NCBI RefSeq assembly: GCF_016901035.1
Contig: NZ_JAFEUF010000057.1
Span: 447-33,750, forward strand
Direction of reading: 5' to 3'
DNA: 33,304 nucleotides
Origin: Streptomyces durocortorensis
GTDB lineage: Bacteria > Actinomycetota > Actinomycetes > Streptomycetales > Streptomycetaceae
Position numbers and translations under genes: made by a program. Of the stretch, positions 9,040 through 16,214 are shown in pieces. Position 1 is the first letter of the stretch. Each line of letters begins with the position of its first letter. The notes beneath the pieces are model-generated. The model was given only the letters and a program-made list of their open reading frames with translations. It did not search any database and was not told the origin of the DNA.

Positions 9040-9065
9040 CGTCCCGGAACGGCGTTCCAGGGACG
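9040..9065. promoter_or_regulatory. Inverted repeat upstream of the membrane HTH gene
   Basis: GGAACG (9046-9051) and CGTTCC (9053-9058) flank a single G. The match continues outward as CGTCCC (9040-9045) and GGGACG (9060-9065) with one extra base. The site is 23 bases before the GTG of the HTH gene and within the region shared with the divergent lipoprotein gene. It could be an operator, perhaps for the HTH protein itself. No regulator is known for it. Confidence 0.5.
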
Positions 9066-9212
9066 CGGAATTCCCGCAGGTCACCGTATGCGTAGACGTT
9101 CCAGCATCCCCAATGGTTCGGCAGGCGTTGCGGCCGGATTCCGCCACCCCACAAGCTCGGACCAGACCACAGCAGGACCGCAGATCAACCGAGTACGGGG
9201 AGTACCACCGCC

Positions 9213-9929
9213 ATGCGCACCAACCGCATCCGCACCACCGCCATCGCCGCCACCGCCCTCGCGGCCGCCCTCTCGCTCACCGCCTGCGGCGGCGACGACA
9301 AGGCCATGGGGACCAAGCCGGCCGGCTCCGCCGGGGCCGCGACCGCAGCAGCGACGAACACCGACGGAGAGGCGACGAGCACCGACGGCAAGGCACAGCA
9401 GGACGCGCCGGAGACCGGCGCACCCGAGACGCAGACCGTCCCCGCCGAGAGGAAGCACGCGGGCGGCAACGGCAAGAAGCCGGAAGCCGCGCCGAACACG
9501 GGGGCGGCGGCGTCGATCCCGGTCTGCTCGGCCCAGAACTCCAGGGTGACGGTCTCCGACGTGCGGCGTCCGATCAACCACCTGCTGCTCACCGTGACCA
9601 ACACGGGCTCCAAGGACTGCGCCACGTACCACGCGCCGTTCCTCCGCTTCGACGGCGCGCAGGCGGTGTACCCGATCCTTGACGAGAGCAAGCCGCAGGC
9701 GGTCGTCGTGCTCTCCCCCGGCGAGAAGGCGTACGCGGGCATCTCGCTCTCCGGCGAGCCCGGCGAGAACGAGCTGCACAAGAGCGAGAACCTCGGCGTG
9801 ATCATGGTCGACAAGAACAACAAGCCCAAGGGCGAGGTCACGCTGAAGCTCCCGGCGGAGACGTACACCGACCACCTGGGCTTCGTCACCTACTGGCAGT
9901 CGGACATCAACAGCGCCCTGGGGATCTGA
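9213..9929 (+). CDS. DUF4232-type lipoprotein
   Basis: This 238-residue secreted lipoprotein has a signal peptide with N-terminal Arg residues, an Ala-rich core and the lipobox LTAC, so Cys25 should carry the lipid. A flexible Ala/Thr/Gly/Glu-rich spacer runs to about residue 100. The C-terminal domain has the DUF4232 pattern with a Cys at its start (IPVCSAQNSRVTV) and another in the segment TNTGSKDCATYHAPF, possibly forming a disulphide. The family is frequent in actinobacteria and has no assigned role. The start has GGGGAG ten bases upstream. The gene is divergent from the membrane HTH gene and a perfect 13-bp hairpin follows its stop. Confidence 0.88.
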   Translation: MRTNRIRTTAIAATALAAALSLTACGGDDKAMGTKPAGSAGAATAAATNTDGEATSTDGKAQQDAPETGAPETQTVPAERKHAGGNGKKPEAAPNTGAAASIPVCSAQNSRVTVSDVRRPINHLLLTVTNTGSKDCATYHAPFLRFDGAQAVYPILDESKPQAVVVLSPGEKAYAGISLSGEPGENELHKSENLGVIMVDKNNKPKGEVTLKLPAETYTDHLGFVTYWQSDINSALGI

Positions 9930-9975
9930 GCCTCGCGGGACACCCCGGGCCAACGCCTGACGTGCCGTAACCCCC

Positions 9976-10008
9976 CGCGACCCGTACAGATTTCTTGTAC
10001 GGGTCGCG
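9976..10008 (+). terminator. Perfect 13-bp hairpin after the lipoprotein gene
   Basis: CGCGACCCGTACA (9976-9988) and TGTACGGGTCGCG (9996-10008) pair perfectly around a 7-base loop, 47 bases past the lipoprotein stop. No T-run follows. It probably ends lipoprotein transcription before the XRE regulator gene. Confidence 0.65.
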
Positions 10009-10047
10009 CGCGCGTGAAGTGGGTGCCGGGGTGGCATGGGGAACCGT

Positions 10048-10872
10048 ATGCACCCCAGAAAGCGACAGCGTAAGAACGCGTCGACGATGAAGCTCGTGGG
10101 CAAACTCCTGGCCCGGTTCCGCACCGAGGCGGGCATGACCCAGGTCGAACTGGCCCTGGCCGCGGGCGTACAGGAGGACACGATCGCCTCCATCGAGCAG
10201 GGCAGGCGCTCGCTCGTACCGGATCTGGCGGAGACGATCGACGACCTGCTGGACACGAAAGGCGCGTTGTCGACGGCGGTCGACAACATGCCCGAGTACG
10301 ACCTGATCCCGCTCTGGGCCGAGCACTACCTCAACATGGAGCACGAGGCGCTGGCGCTCTCCTGGTACGACAACCAGGTCATCCCGGGCCTGCTCCAGAC
10401 GAAGGCGTACGCGGAGGCGGTGTTCAGCAACAAGATCCCGGTCTACAGCCCGGAGGAGATCGAGACGCAGACGACGACGCGGCTGCAACGCCAGCAGATC
10501 CTGGACCGGAAGAAGCCGCCGACGATCAGCATGGTGATCTGGGAGCCGGTGCTGATGATGAGACTGACGTCGGACGAGGACCACCGGGAACAGCTGCGCC
10601 ACCTCTACGCGATGGCCCAACTCCCTGGCGTCTGCCTCCAGGTGCTCCCACTGGACGGCCGGGCCCACGCGGGCCTCAACGGCCCCTTCACCCTCCTGGA
10701 GACACCGGACCACCAGCACATCGCCTACACCGAGACCCAGCGCGGCAGCCACCTGATCTCGGACCGGAACGAGATCAGCATCCTCGCCCAGAAATATGCG
10801 ATGCTGCGAGCCCAGGCGCTCACCCCGCTGGAGACCCTGCGCCTGCTGGCCCGTTTACTGGGAGAGACATGA
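10048..10872 (+). CDS. XRE-family regulator with DUF5753 (WhiJ-type)
   Basis: The product of about 274 residues has a basic N-terminus, an XRE helix-turn-helix (LLARFRTEAGMTQVELALAA to IASIEQGRRS) and then the DUF5753 domain with the signature AEHYLNMEHEALALSWYDNQVIPGLLQT. This is the architecture of WhiJ and its many Streptomyces paralogues, which influence development and antibiotic production. It overlaps the next gene by ATGA, and that gene encodes the usual small DUF397 partner. I chose ATG 10048 because GGGGAA lies five bases upstream. ATG 10036 and ATG 10087 are alternatives. The family and pairing are clear. The target promoter and the signal are not known. Confidence 0.9.
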   Translation: MHPRKRQRKNASTMKLVGKLLARFRTEAGMTQVELALAAGVQEDTIASIEQGRRSLVPDLAETIDDLLDTKGALSTAVDNMPEYDLIPLWAEHYLNMEHEALALSWYDNQVIPGLLQTKAYAEAVFSNKIPVYSPEEIETQTTTRLQRQQILDRKKPPTISMVIWEPVLMMRLTSDEDHREQLRHLYAMAQLPGVCLQVLPLDGRAHAGLNGPFTLLETPDHQHIAYTETQRGSHLISDRNEISILAQKYAMLRAQALTPLETLRLLARLLGET

Positions 10873-11111
10873 GCACCGCACTGAACTGGTTCAAGTCGAG
10901 CTACAGCGGCGACGAAGGCGGCCAGTGCCTCGAAGTCGCCTACGACTGGCGGAAGTCGAGCCACAGCGCCGACGAAGGCGGGGCCTGCGTCGAGATCGCC
11001 GCGCACCCCGCCGCCGTCCACGTCCGTGACTCGAAGGACATCGAGGGCCCGACCTTCACCGTCGCGCCGCAGGCCTGGTCGGCGTTCGCCGCCTACGCGG
11101 CCACCGCCTGA
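10869..11111 (+). CDS. DUF397 protein with a duplicated motif
   Basis: This 80-residue protein belongs to DUF397, the small partner family found next to WhiJ-type regulators. The family motif W-x-KSS-x-S-x-x-x-G-x-C-V/L-E-V/I-A appears twice in a row: residues 7-26 (WFKSSYSGDEGGQCLEVA) and residues 27-46 (WRKSSHSADEGGACVEIA). A single C-terminal half follows (VHVRDSKD, then FTVAPQAWSAFAAYA). Most family members have one copy, so this looks like an internal duplication. The start overlaps the regulator's stop by four bases, so the two should be made together. DUF397 proteins are thought to act with, or antagonise, the regulator. The exact mechanism here is unknown. Confidence 0.92.
   Translation: MSTALNWFKSSYSGDEGGQCLEVAYDWRKSSHSADEGGACVEIAAHPAAVHVRDSKDIEGPTFTVAPQAWSAFAAYAATA
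10887..11006 (+). repeat. 60-bp in-frame tandem duplication in the DUF397 gene
   Basis: Two 60-base units (10887-10946 and 10947-11006) are similar at the DNA level and include near-identical stretches such as GACGAAGGCGG. They encode the two successive DUF397 motifs. Confidence 0.8.
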
Positions 11112-11139
11112 CCCTCACCCCCGCTCAGCACCGCAAGCC

Positions 11140-11706
11140 TCACCCCCGGACCGTCTCGTAACGGAGCATCGCGACCCCGTTCCCGAAGGTCCGGGTCTCC
11201 ACCAGCCGGAGCATCTGCCGATCCTCGGTGTCCTGGAAGAAGCGGCGGCCCCGGCCGAGGATGACGGGGTGGACGTAGATCCGGTACTCGTCGATCAGGT
11301 CGGCCTGCCGGAACGACTCCAGCAGATGCGCCCCGCCGACCGCCAGATCCCCCGAGGCGGCGTCCCGCAGCCCGCGCACCTGCTCGGGGTCGACCTCGTG
11401 CAGCAGGGTCGCGTTCGGCCCCACGCTCTCCAGCGTCCGCGAGAAGACGAACTTCGGCACGTCCCGCCAGATCCCCGCGAATTCGGCCATCACCCCCTCG
11501 TTGGCAGGGTCCTGATCGGCGGTCGGCCAGAACTCCTCCATCAGCTCGTAGGTGACGCGCCCCTCGACGAAGCCGCCCATGGTCCGGAAGTAGTCGTTGA
11601 AGTGCTGATGCAGCTCGTCGTCGACGGTGTGCCAGTCGATGTCGTGGTCGGGCCCCTCGAAGAATCCGTCGAGGGAGAGCGAGATGGACGTGATGATCCT
11701 GTTCAC
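11140..11706 (-). CDS. Dihydrofolate reductase-like (RibD C-terminal) protein
   Basis: This 188-residue protein of the RibD C-terminal/DHFR-like family binds NAD(P)H and may reduce a small heterocyclic substrate. The start MNRIITSISLSLDGFFEGPD is typical. GxVTYELME (ligand-binding helix), FVFSRTLE, and the nucleotide-binding segment GDLAVGGAHLLESFRQADLIDEYRIYVHPVILGRG follow in order. The start is a GTG at 11706 with AGGAG six bases upstream, although the frame stays open to 11829. The gene is convergent with the DUF397 gene, and 28 bases separate their stops. It is a stand-alone protein without the RibD deaminase domain, so a role in riboflavin synthesis is unlikely. Its substrate is unknown. 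Confidence 0.87.
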   Translation of the reverse strand: MNRIITSISLSLDGFFEGPDHDIDWHTVDDELHQHFNDYFRTMGGFVEGRVTYELMEEFWPTADQDPANEGVMAEFAGIWRDVPKFVFSRTLESVGPNATLLHEVDPEQVRGLRDAASGDLAVGGAHLLESFRQADLIDEYRIYVHPVILGRGRRFFQDTEDRQMLRLVETRTFGNGVAMLRYETVRG

Positions 11707-11840
11707 GGCGGCTCCTGCCGGATCGGCCCGGCCGACGGTGACCGGGCGGCGCGCAACGGGGCTCGACGATACGTCCCCCGCACCCGGTCCACCGGGAAAT
11801 GGACGCTGCCGGTACCGGCGTCGGCACACGGATGGCGGCC

Positions 11841-11846
11841 TAGCCT
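11841..11846 (+). promoter_or_regulatory. Candidate -10 for a leaderless transcript
   Basis: TAGCCT lies six bases before the ATG at 11853 and no ribosome site is present, which fits transcription starting at the A of the ATG. No clear -35 is visible. Confidence 0.4.
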
Positions 11847-11852
11847 GGGCAC

Positions 11853-12224
11853 ATGATCACCTGCGTCGTGCGGTACACCATCGACCCGAAGAAGATCGCG
11901 GCCTTTGAGCGGTTCGGTACCCGCTGGATGGAGCTGGTGCAGGCCCACGGCGGCACGCACCACGGCTACTTCCTCCCGGCGGAGGGCGCGAGCGACGAGG
12001 CGCTGGCCCTGTTCAGCTTCCCGAGCCTGGCCGCGTACGAGGAGTACCGGCAACTGTTCGGCCGCGATCCCGCGTTCATCGAGGCGGACCGCATCCGCGA
12101 CGAGAGCGGCTGCGTGCTGCGCTACGAGCGCACCTTCATGCGCCCGCTGCTCCCGGCCGACCTCGCGGGTGCCGACGCCGTGCCCGGGCCGACGCCCGGG
12201 GAACCGCGGCCCCGGACGCCCTAG
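11853..12224 (+). CDS. NIPSNAP-family protein
   Basis: This 123-residue protein has the dimeric alpha+beta barrel fold of the NIPSNAP family. It shows the first strand ITCVVRYTIDP, the helix KIAAFERFGTRWMELVQAHGG, HHGYFLPAEG, then ALALFSFPSLAAYEEYRQLF and a final strand VLRYERTFMRPL. Family members are small proteins of largely unknown role in bacteria. About 20 residues rich in Pro and Gly follow the domain. A TAGCCT hexamer six bases before the ATG and the absence of a ribosome site suggest a leaderless mRNA. It is divergent from the DHFR-like gene. Confidence 0.85.
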   Translation: MITCVVRYTIDPKKIAAFERFGTRWMELVQAHGGTHHGYFLPAEGASDEALALFSFPSLAAYEEYRQLFGRDPAFIEADRIRDESGCVLRYERTFMRPLLPADLAGADAVPGPTPGEPRPRTP

Positions 12225-12313
12225 TTCCGCGCCCGTCGCGCCGCGCGGTGGGCGGTGACGCCCCTGGCAGGACGCAAGGACCGCCTGCCCCGCTCGTTGT
12301 CAGTGCCGCCGCT

Positions 12314-12319
12314 TAGGCT
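12314..12319 (+). promoter_or_regulatory. Candidate -10 for a leaderless transcript
   Basis: TAGGCT lies seven bases before ATG 12327 with no ribosome site between, which fits a leaderless start. The -35 region is not recognisable. Confidence 0.4.
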
Positions 12320-12326
12320 CCCCACC

Positions 12327-13169
12327 ATGGCGACGCTCCCGAATCCTCTCCCCGACCCGGCCGCCTCCGGCCTGGATCTCCCGGCCGGCTCCCTGGTGGA
12401 CGCCACGCTGGACGGCCCCTGGCACGAGCCGCTCCTCTGGTACGCGGACGGCCCGGCGACCCCGCGCGACTGGGCGGACCTGCGGGCGGCCGGGCGGCGG
12501 CTCGGGCTGCTGCCGGTGCTGGTCACGGGCGGACGGCGCGACCAGTGGCCCGAGGACTGGGACCTCTGCCCGGACGACACGTCGTACCCCGGCGACCACG
12601 ACGCGGAGGAGGTCCTCGCGGGGTACTGGGCGGACCACGTGGACGACGCTGACGACGAGCTGGGCGACGGCGCGGCGGCCGACGACCACGACGAGGACTC
12701 CCCGGCCCCCGGCTCGTCCTGGCCCGGCCTCGCGCCCGTTCCCGCCCAGGAGGCGGCCGAGGACGCGGACACGGTGGCCGCAGGCCTCGCGGGCGTCATC
12801 GCCGCCGACGCCGACGCGTGGCTCGGCGGGGCCCGGATCGCCCTCGTCCCGGCCCGCCGCAGCGCCGACATACCGGCCGCGATCGGCTGGTCGGGCCCGA
12901 TGAACCACGAGAACGACGTGGCCCGGCTCTGCGCGGTGCTCCGCTCCTGGGAGGACCGCTACGACGCCCGGGTCGTGGTGCTCGGCTTCGACACGATGAT
13001 CGTCTCCGTGGGCCGCCCGCCCGCCACGATCGAAGAGGCCCGCGCCCTGGCCGCCGAGCACTACGCGTTCTGCCCGGACAACATCGACCAGTCCCCGCCG
13101 CACGACCTCGACGCCTACGCCGAGAAGGCCGTGCTCAACCAGGAAGCGTGGTCCTTCTGGTGGGACTGA
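12327..13169 (+). CDS. DUF4253 domain protein
   Basis: The 280-residue soluble protein has an N-terminal part with WHEPLLWYADG and RRLGLLPVLVTGGRRDQWPEDWDL. A very acidic linker follows at about residues 105-135. The C-terminal DUF4253 domain (about 170-280) runs from LCAVLRSWEDRYDARVVVLGFDTM to an FCPDNIDQ motif and ends in WSFWWD, the usual family end. The biochemical role of DUF4253 is unknown. Its stop codon lies within the start of the next gene, an overlap of 22 bases if that gene starts at GTG 13148, so the two are probably co-translated. I chose ATG 12327 because the sequence upstream of it reads as non-coding. Confidence 0.88.
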   Translation: MATLPNPLPDPAASGLDLPAGSLVDATLDGPWHEPLLWYADGPATPRDWADLRAAGRRLGLLPVLVTGGRRDQWPEDWDLCPDDTSYPGDHDAEEVLAGYWADHVDDADDELGDGAAADDHDEDSPAPGSSWPGLAPVPAQEAAEDADTVAAGLAGVIAADADAWLGGARIALVPARRSADIPAAIGWSGPMNHENDVARLCAVLRSWEDRYDARVVVLGFDTMIVSVGRPPATIEEARALAAEHYAFCPDNIDQSPPHDLDAYAEKAVLNQEAWSFWWD

Positions 13170-15205
13170 ACACGGACCGTACGGCCGGGCAGCGATCGGA
13201 CCTGTCCCGGATCAAGGCCTGGTGGCGCACGCTCGGCGGCGACGGCTTCGTCGCCCTGCCTCCCCCCACCCGCAGCCGCTACACCCAGTCCGACGGCCAC
13301 GAGGACGCGGCCGAGCTGTTCGCGACCCAAGGCATCCCCGAGACCGCCTCCTTCGCGTACTGGCACTGGCAGTCCCACGACGCCTTCGCCCGCTCCGGCG
13401 ACCTCCAAGGCGTGCTGTACCTGCACTGGGGCGGCGACCACGCCACGGTCGCCACCGGCCTCGGGGAGGGCCCGCCCGGCTACCGGATCGTCGACAACGG
13501 TCCGCGGGGCGCCTTCCAGCTGGACCGGGTCACGGCGACGGACGCCGACGGACTGCCCGACCCCGAAGACACCACGGGTGTACGCCAGTTCCTCTCCCGC
13601 ATCGACGAGCCCCGCAGCCGGAGCACCCGCTCCACGGAGTACGACCCGCTGGCCCCAGCAGAGGAACGCTGGCTCCACGACCGGCTGGCGGACCCCGTGG
13701 ACCTGGACGCCGCCGCCCGCTTCGCCGCCCCGCTGGAGCACCGGCAGGCGCTCACTCCGAACGAGACGGCACGGCTGCTGTCCGCCTGGCGGGAGACGTA
13801 CGCCGGACGGCTCACGGCCTGGCGCGGATGGCGTTCCGTGTTCCTCGCGCTGCTGCGCCAGGAGCACCCGGAGGCCTGGGAGGTGGCCGCCGAACTGGGC
13901 GCGGAGGCGGCGTACGCCCTCGCCGCACACCCGTCCCCGCGCTCGCTGGAGCTGCTGCGCGCCTGGGCGCTGACCGGTGACGACGGTGCCGTACGCGGCT
14001 GGTTCCGCGCCCACCACGCCCTGCGCGAACCGGACCCGGTGCGCGCCGCCGCCACGCTCTCCGAGGAGCTGACGGCCCGCACAGCGCCCGAGACCGCGCA
14101 GACCGGCCTCCTCCGCGCGCTGCGGGAAGCCGTCACCGACGAGCCCGACCCCCGCCGCTCCGCCGGCGACGCCTTCTTCCCCTTGCTCCTCGCCACCATC
14201 CGGTTCGCCACCGACGACCGCCTGCCGCGCCCGCTGCGGGTCGCCGCCGCGCAGGCCGCCGCCGACACGGCCGACCGCGTGCGCGAAGCGGCCGGCCGCC
14301 TCACCGACACCGCCGAAGCGGCCGATGCACTGTCCGCCGTGGAGCGGTACGAGGCCGCACGCGACGACCTCCTCACCGGCACCGGACCCGACCTCACCGG
14401 CTACGAGGGCGGCCTCGGCGACATCTACCACCGCTACCGCACCCTCTCCCCCGCCGACGCCCGGTGGCTGCACGACCGGCTCGCCGACCCGGCCACCGGC
14501 GTCCAGGGCATCGCGTACTGCCTGGAGCTGCTGTACGCCCACGGCGAGGCCACCGAAGCGGAACTGCTCGCCCTCCTCCCCCGCTGGAAGAAGGAGCTGA
14601 CCAAGCAGTACCGCACCACGTACACCGAGTGGCGCCACCCGCTGGTCACCCTGACCTGCCTCGCCCAGGACCTGGAACACCCGGCCGCTGCCGACCTGCT
14701 GGCCTGGTGGTCGAAGCCCAAGCCGCTCTGGAAGGATCCGGTCCGGCTGCTCACCCACCTCGGAGCCCCCGACGGGGCGAAGGCCGCCGAGCTGTGGGAG
14801 TTCGTCGTCTCCGGCGGGCACGACACCGGCCACCTGATGACGTGGGTGCTGCTCCGCGCCCGCCTCGACGGCACGCACCCCCTGCACGTCGCCGAGCGGC
14901 TGATCGGCGAGCCGGGCATCCGCCCGTACGTCCTGCACCGCGTCCTGATCGGAGTCGCCGACCCCGCCCAGCCGCTCTGGCACTACGCGATAGACCCGCG
15001 CAGCCACAGCTGGTGGCACCGCGCCCAGGAGGTGGCGGACGATCCCCGACTCTCCGCCGAGGCCCGCGCGATCGGTATGAAGGCAGCCCGCGAGCACTAC
15101 GTCACGCGCTACCCGGACCAGGTCCGCCCACCCCTCACGGAAGGCGAGGTGGACGCGGCCCGCGCCTGGCTGGAGGCCCGCGCCGACCGGACCGCCGCGG
15201 ACTGA
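13148..15205 (+). CDS. Large helical protein of unknown function
   Basis: This protein of about 685 residues matches no family I recognise. The first 150 residues form a compact domain with aromatic-rich segments (SFAYWHWQSHDAF, GVLYLHWGGDHATVATG). The rest is Ala/Leu-rich and helical, like armadillo or HEAT-type repeats. The segment RWLHDRLADP occurs twice, at about residues 174-183 and 439-448, and marks two related modules. There are no membrane helices or signal peptide. The start is uncertain. GTG 13148 is preceded by AGGAA and overlaps the DUF4253 gene by 22 bases, and GTG 13160 is also possible. Both suggest translational coupling to DUF4253. The two proteins may work together, but no role can be named. 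Confidence 0.8.
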   Translation: MVLLVGLNTDRTAGQRSDLSRIKAWWRTLGGDGFVALPPPTRSRYTQSDGHEDAAELFATQGIPETASFAYWHWQSHDAFARSGDLQGVLYLHWGGDHATVATGLGEGPPGYRIVDNGPRGAFQLDRVTATDADGLPDPEDTTGVRQFLSRIDEPRSRSTRSTEYDPLAPAEERWLHDRLADPVDLDAAARFAAPLEHRQALTPNETARLLSAWRETYAGRLTAWRGWRSVFLALLRQEHPEAWEVAAELGAEAAYALAAHPSPRSLELLRAWALTGDDGAVRGWFRAHHALREPDPVRAAATLSEELTARTAPETAQTGLLRALREAVTDEPDPRRSAGDAFFPLLLATIRFATDDRLPRPLRVAAAQAAADTADRVREAAGRLTDTAEAADALSAVERYEAARDDLLTGTGPDLTGYEGGLGDIYHRYRTLSPADARWLHDRLADPATGVQGIAYCLELLYAHGEATEAELLALLPRWKKELTKQYRTTYTEWRHPLVTLTCLAQDLEHPAAADLLAWWSKPKPLWKDPVRLLTHLGAPDGAKAAELWEFVVSGGHDTGHLMTWVLLRARLDGTHPLHVAERLIGEPGIRPYVLHRVLIGVADPAQPLWHYAIDPRSHSWWHRAQEVADDPRLSAEARAIGMKAAREHYVTRYPDQVRPPLTEGEVDAARAWLEARADRTAAD

Positions 15206-15253
15206 GCCCTCGTACTCATACGGGCGGCGGCCCCTCGCGGTTGACTCGGCCAC

Positions 15254-15655
15254 ATGAGCGAGAACAGCCACGACGGCGACAGCGGAACCGGCAGCACCCC
15301 GGCGGGCGACCCGGTGTGCGGTCCCGACGAGGACCCTCACGCCTGGATCGCCCCGCTGATCTCCTCGGTCGTCACCGTGCCGCTGGGGCTGGCCGCCCTG
15401 CTCTACGGCGCGCTCTCCCCCATGGAGTGCGACTCCTGCAACGGCGAGGTGGTCGAACGCTTCCACGACAGCTGGATGATCGGGTGGACCGTCCTGTGGA
15501 TCGGCCTGCTCATCGCCCTGGCCGTGCTGATCGCGAGCTGGGCGGTCCCGCACCAGCTCCGCTACGCCGCCCGCCGTGTGAGCCTGGCCCTGGCCGCACC
15601 TGCCACCGTCGTGGTCACTTTCGTAGCATTCATGGCACTGGTCGACTGGCCCTGA
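15254..15655 (+). CDS. Small membrane protein of unknown function
   Basis: This 133-residue protein has an acidic, Gly/Ser-rich N-terminal tail of about 30 residues. Three likely membrane helices follow: about 35-55 (LISSVVTVPLGLAALLYGAL), 75-97 (IGWTVLWIGLLIALAVLIASW) and 110-130 (VSLALAAPATVVVTFVAFMA). Between the first two is a short loop with CDSC, which might be a redox or metal pair. I do not recognise a family. It stands 48 bases after the large helical protein and seven or more bases before the HEAT-like gene, so the run from 12327 to 16153 may be one transcript. Confidence 0.7.
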   Translation: MSENSHDGDSGTGSTPAGDPVCGPDEDPHAWIAPLISSVVTVPLGLAALLYGALSPMECDSCNGEVVERFHDSWMIGWTVLWIGLLIALAVLIASWAVPHQLRYAARRVSLALAAPATVVVTFVAFMALVDWP

Positions 15656-15673
15656 CAGAAAGTGTCCACCCCC

Positions 15674-16153
15674 ATGAACGACACGAACCTCACGACCACG
15701 ACGGAAGCCGCGTCCGCGGCCGAAGCCGCAGAGCGCCTGATAGCCGAATTCCGTGCGCTGCCCGCAGGCAGCGACCGCAAGCGCGAGATCATCACCGAGC
15801 TGGACGACAACACGCAGGCGCTGCCGTTCCTCGTCTCGGTCGTCGCGGACCCGGGCGAATACGACCTCGCCCGGGTCGAGAGCGCCACCGTCCTGCGCCT
15901 GTGGCCCCCGGCCGACCCGGCCCTGCGCCACCAGGCGGGCCGCGCCCTGCTCACCGCACTGCGCGACCCCGAGGAGGACCTGGTCCGCCAGTACGCGGCG
16001 ATGTCCCTGGCCCCCTACACGGCCGACCCGGTCGTCGCCACGGCCCTGGACACCACCGCGCGGGCCGACGAGGACCCGCTCGTACGGGACAGCGCCCGCT
16101 TCTCCATCAAGGAGGCCCACCGGCTCCAGGGCGCGGGCGCGGGCAGCCCCTGA
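15674..16153 (+). CDS. HEAT-like repeat protein
   Basis: This soluble all-helical protein of about 159 residues has repeated helix pairs of HEAT type. Examples are ARVESATVLRLWPPADPALRHQAGRALLTALRDPEEDLVRQYAAMSLAPY and DEDPLVRDSARFSIKEA. Such repeats usually bind another protein. The start could be ATG 15674 or the in-frame GTG 15662. The latter sits closer to a purine stretch after the preceding stop, and neither is decisive. It is the last gene of the plus-strand run that also holds DUF4253 and the large helical protein. It is convergent with hsdR. Confidence 0.72.
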   Translation: MNDTNLTTTTEAASAAEAAERLIAEFRALPAGSDRKREIITELDDNTQALPFLVSVVADPGEYDLARVESATVLRLWPPADPALRHQAGRALLTALRDPEEDLVRQYAAMSLAPYTADPVVATALDTTARADEDPLVRDSARFSIKEAHRLQGAGAGSP

Positions 16154-16165
16154 ACGCTGGTGCCA

Positions 16166-16190
16166 TCGGGCGACCCTGCACCGGGCCCGA
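16166..16190. terminator. Weak hairpin between convergent genes
   Basis: TCGGGC (16166-16171) and GCCCGA (16185-16190) can pair around a 13-base loop, between the HEAT-like gene and the end of hsdR. There is no T-run and the loop is long, so the call is weak. Confidence 0.28.
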
Positions 16191-16214
16191 AGGGACTACT
16201 CAGTGCGGGCCTCT

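Noticed and set aside
9197-9202. Direct repeat AGTAC around GGGGAG as an operator
   Set aside because: The purine block is the ribosome site of the lipoprotein gene and the five-base repeat is too short to carry a regulatory claim.
13115-16120. A minus-strand open frame of about 1000 codons opposite the 685-residue protein and its neighbours
   Set aside because: It is the antisense of three plus-strand genes, is very rich in Gly, Arg, Val and Gln, and has no recognisable domain. Open antisense frames are expected in DNA with strong GC3 bias.
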